64,000 bases of DNA. Origin: Climacium dendroides (taxonomy: Eukaryota > Streptophyta > Bryopsida > Hypnales > Climaciaceae). The stretch covers positions 28,329,029 through 28,393,028 of the forward strand of contig OX467083.1 of the NCBI GenBank assembly GCA_950106755.1. Direction: 5' to 3'. The notes below the pieces were generated by a model, which was not told the origin of the DNA, did no database searches, and saw nothing but the letters and a program-made list of their open reading frames with translations. The position numbers were made by a program, and so were the translations under genes. This document shows, piece after piece, positions 62,486 through 64,000 of this stretch (the stretch's first letter is position 1; every line of letters begins with the position of its first letter).

Positions 62486-64000
62486 ATGGGGGACGAGGTG
62501 CATGTGACGGTGAATTACTATGCGCGTGTAGGTTATGGACATCACATTCAGAGCTACTGCGCTCATCTCCTTCTCAAGCGCCCCCGAGAACCGATCCTCC
62601 TGTTTTGGCATGTAAGTGGAGCTGCGATTTTTGCCAATGTGATGACGGAATCCTCCGCTTTCGCAATGTTTTTCCAATGTGTATTTCATATGTGGTCGGC
62701 GCGCTCTAAGGTTTTAGCGAGCACAATGTGCCAAGTGAATTGTTCAAGAATCCATACCACTGGAGAGTCTTGGCCTCGTTGGAATGCAATATCTTTGAAG
62801 TGCTTCTCGAAGTAGACCTTGAGAAGCTTAAACTGTATTCAAGGGTTTTTTCCTGCATGGGACGACATTTCGAAAACGGAGGATTCGCACAAATCTGAAT
62901 GGCTAGTGTTGTTTTGTTTTAATCTTTTTATGGTGCGTGGACCAGGCATATGGGTTAATGCTGGAAGGCTTGTACTCCGAGGCCCTGCTCGAAATGGAGC
63001 CTCTGCAAGACCACCGAGAGCTCCAGGTTGCTGTTCTTGCGGCCATGCTGTATTCGCATGAGCACTCTGCGTCGCCTGATGCTGAGATCATCCACAACTT
63101 GCTCCGGCGTTTTGAAATTGTTGACCAAACTGCTTCGGAGAGGGCCCTTGTGCTGGCAGCCACATTGTACTGGCATCTTGGCGGATCTAACCATTTGAGG
63201 AAGTCCCGGGACCTTGTTACGAGGTCAGGTTTCGAATACAGTAGATGGTTTTGAACTTTCAGCTTCTTCCGTGAGTCGAGCTTTTGGCGTATAAGTCTGC
63301 GATCAAATTGTGCGTATTTAAAGTGTTTGCTGACTCCGATGCTCTCTTCGTACCGATACTTGAACTTGACCTGAACAAAGAGGCAGATTTTGTCACTCCA
63401 TTGCCTCAAACATCTTGATTTGGGACGGGAAAGGGCAGAGTGTTGAAGGTGCAGCCACATTACACCCAAGCTCAGTGCCTGCAAGGTTGGCTTGGTCTGG
63501 GTGGCACCCACTTTCGACATGGTTTAGTGAGTAATGGCTCTTCTGTGGATTGGAAAACTGCTGACAAGGCACTTCAAGCTTTCGAGGAAGTTCTGAGTAA
63601 AGGAAGCAATGTCGAAGCTTTGATGGGAAGAGCCTATTATCATGAGCTTAAAGGGGAATATTCAGAAGCTCTTGCAGACCTAAATCAGGTATTGCTCTGA
63701 TCGTCGAGGGAAGTGAGTGCAGACCATTTTTGATGCTGATGGCTTTTGTATATGTTTTAAGGAGGTTCTGGGTTGCAAAATACATGCTGAGTGCAGATGT
63801 TGAACTAAATACATGTGAATTCTTAGTGCTGATCAATACATATGTACATGTAAGATTCTTTTATTCTCATGAGTGCACATTACGTAGTATTTGGTCATAA
63901 CTCCAAATGTGTGTGTTATGTTCTGCAAGAATAGGTGACAGTTCTGCATTCTTGGTTCTTGCCTGTCGTGTTGGAGAAAGCTCGCATGGGGATGTTGCTG
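62486..64000 (+). CDS. TTC21B: Tetratricopeptide repeat protein 21B / IFT139, 5' part
   Basis: Four exons on the plus strand, 62486-62611, 62946-63223, 63439-63688 and 63935 to the window edge, join through GT-AG introns with consistent phases (0, 2, 0). They encode the first 240 residues; the full protein is about 1300 aa in animals, so most lies beyond the window. The order VNYYARVGYGHHIQSYC, FWHAYGLMLEGLYSEALLEME and VLAAMLYSHEHSASPDAE..I, then ALVLAATLYWHLGG, EALMGRAYYHELKGEYSEAL and SWFLPVVLEKARMGMLL follows the N terminus of animal TTC21B: tandem helix-turn-helix TPR units. IFT139 is a peripheral IFT-A subunit needed for retrograde transport in cilia. I chose the ATG at 62486 because it begins the family-like MGDEVHVTVNYY start. 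The gene implies motile sperm in this plant. Confidence 0.88.

Overview
The window is nuclear DNA from a land plant. It is AT-rich and dense with transposable elements, and its genes are split by short GT-AG introns of about 110-335 bp. A plastid-type EamA transporter and a plant linker histone H1 point to the green lineage. The last gene is the 5' part of TTC21B/IFT139, a ciliary protein. That limits the likely source to plants with flagellate sperm (bryophyte, lycophyte, fern, cycad or Ginkgo); the short introns may favour a seed-free plant, but the species cannot be named from this sequence.

Three host genes are supported. (1) A nine-exon EamA/DMT-family transporter on the minus strand (19272-22239, 458 aa) with a plastid-targeting-like N terminus. 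(2) A two-exon histone H1 on the minus strand (49742-50944, 305 aa) with a TATA box upstream. (3) The first four exons of TTC21B/IFT139 on the plus strand (62486 to the window end). A decayed multi-exon gene of unknown function lies at 1-3110.

Most of the rest is mobile DNA. A 12.7-kb CACTA (En/Spm) element (26780-39473, target duplication TCT) carries a tnp2-type transposase on the plus strand and a TNPA-like gene on the minus strand, transcribed divergently. It sits inside an older repeat array whose units contain the end of another CACTA family. Two non-autonomous CACTA elements have intact ends and 3-bp target duplications: 7876-12514 (CTA) and 23267-25223 (CAA). A 217-bp CACTA-like MITE lies at 39863-40079. 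Two copies of a ~0.9-kb family flanked by TTAA (17644-18552 and 53925-54814, opposite orientations) have short CCCC-type inverted ends and look piggyBac-like. Decayed Ty1/copia gag and Ty3/gypsy integrase fragments, several long foldback repeats and microsatellites fill other stretches.

Layout: 1-3.1 kb decayed gene; 3.1-7.9 kb AT-rich with a copia remnant; 7.9-12.5 kb CACTA element; 12.8-13.6 kb gypsy remnant; 13.6-19.2 kb repeats; 19.3-22.3 kb transporter; 22.9-25.5 kb repeat split by a CACTA element; 26.4-46.7 kb repeat array split by the large CACTA element; 47.6-51.3 kb histone H1 and a tandem duplication of its 3' flank; 51.3-61.6 kb repeats and foldbacks; 62.5-64 kb IFT139. The three host genes show no functional link to each other. 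No CRISPR, rRNA or tRNA gene was recognised.
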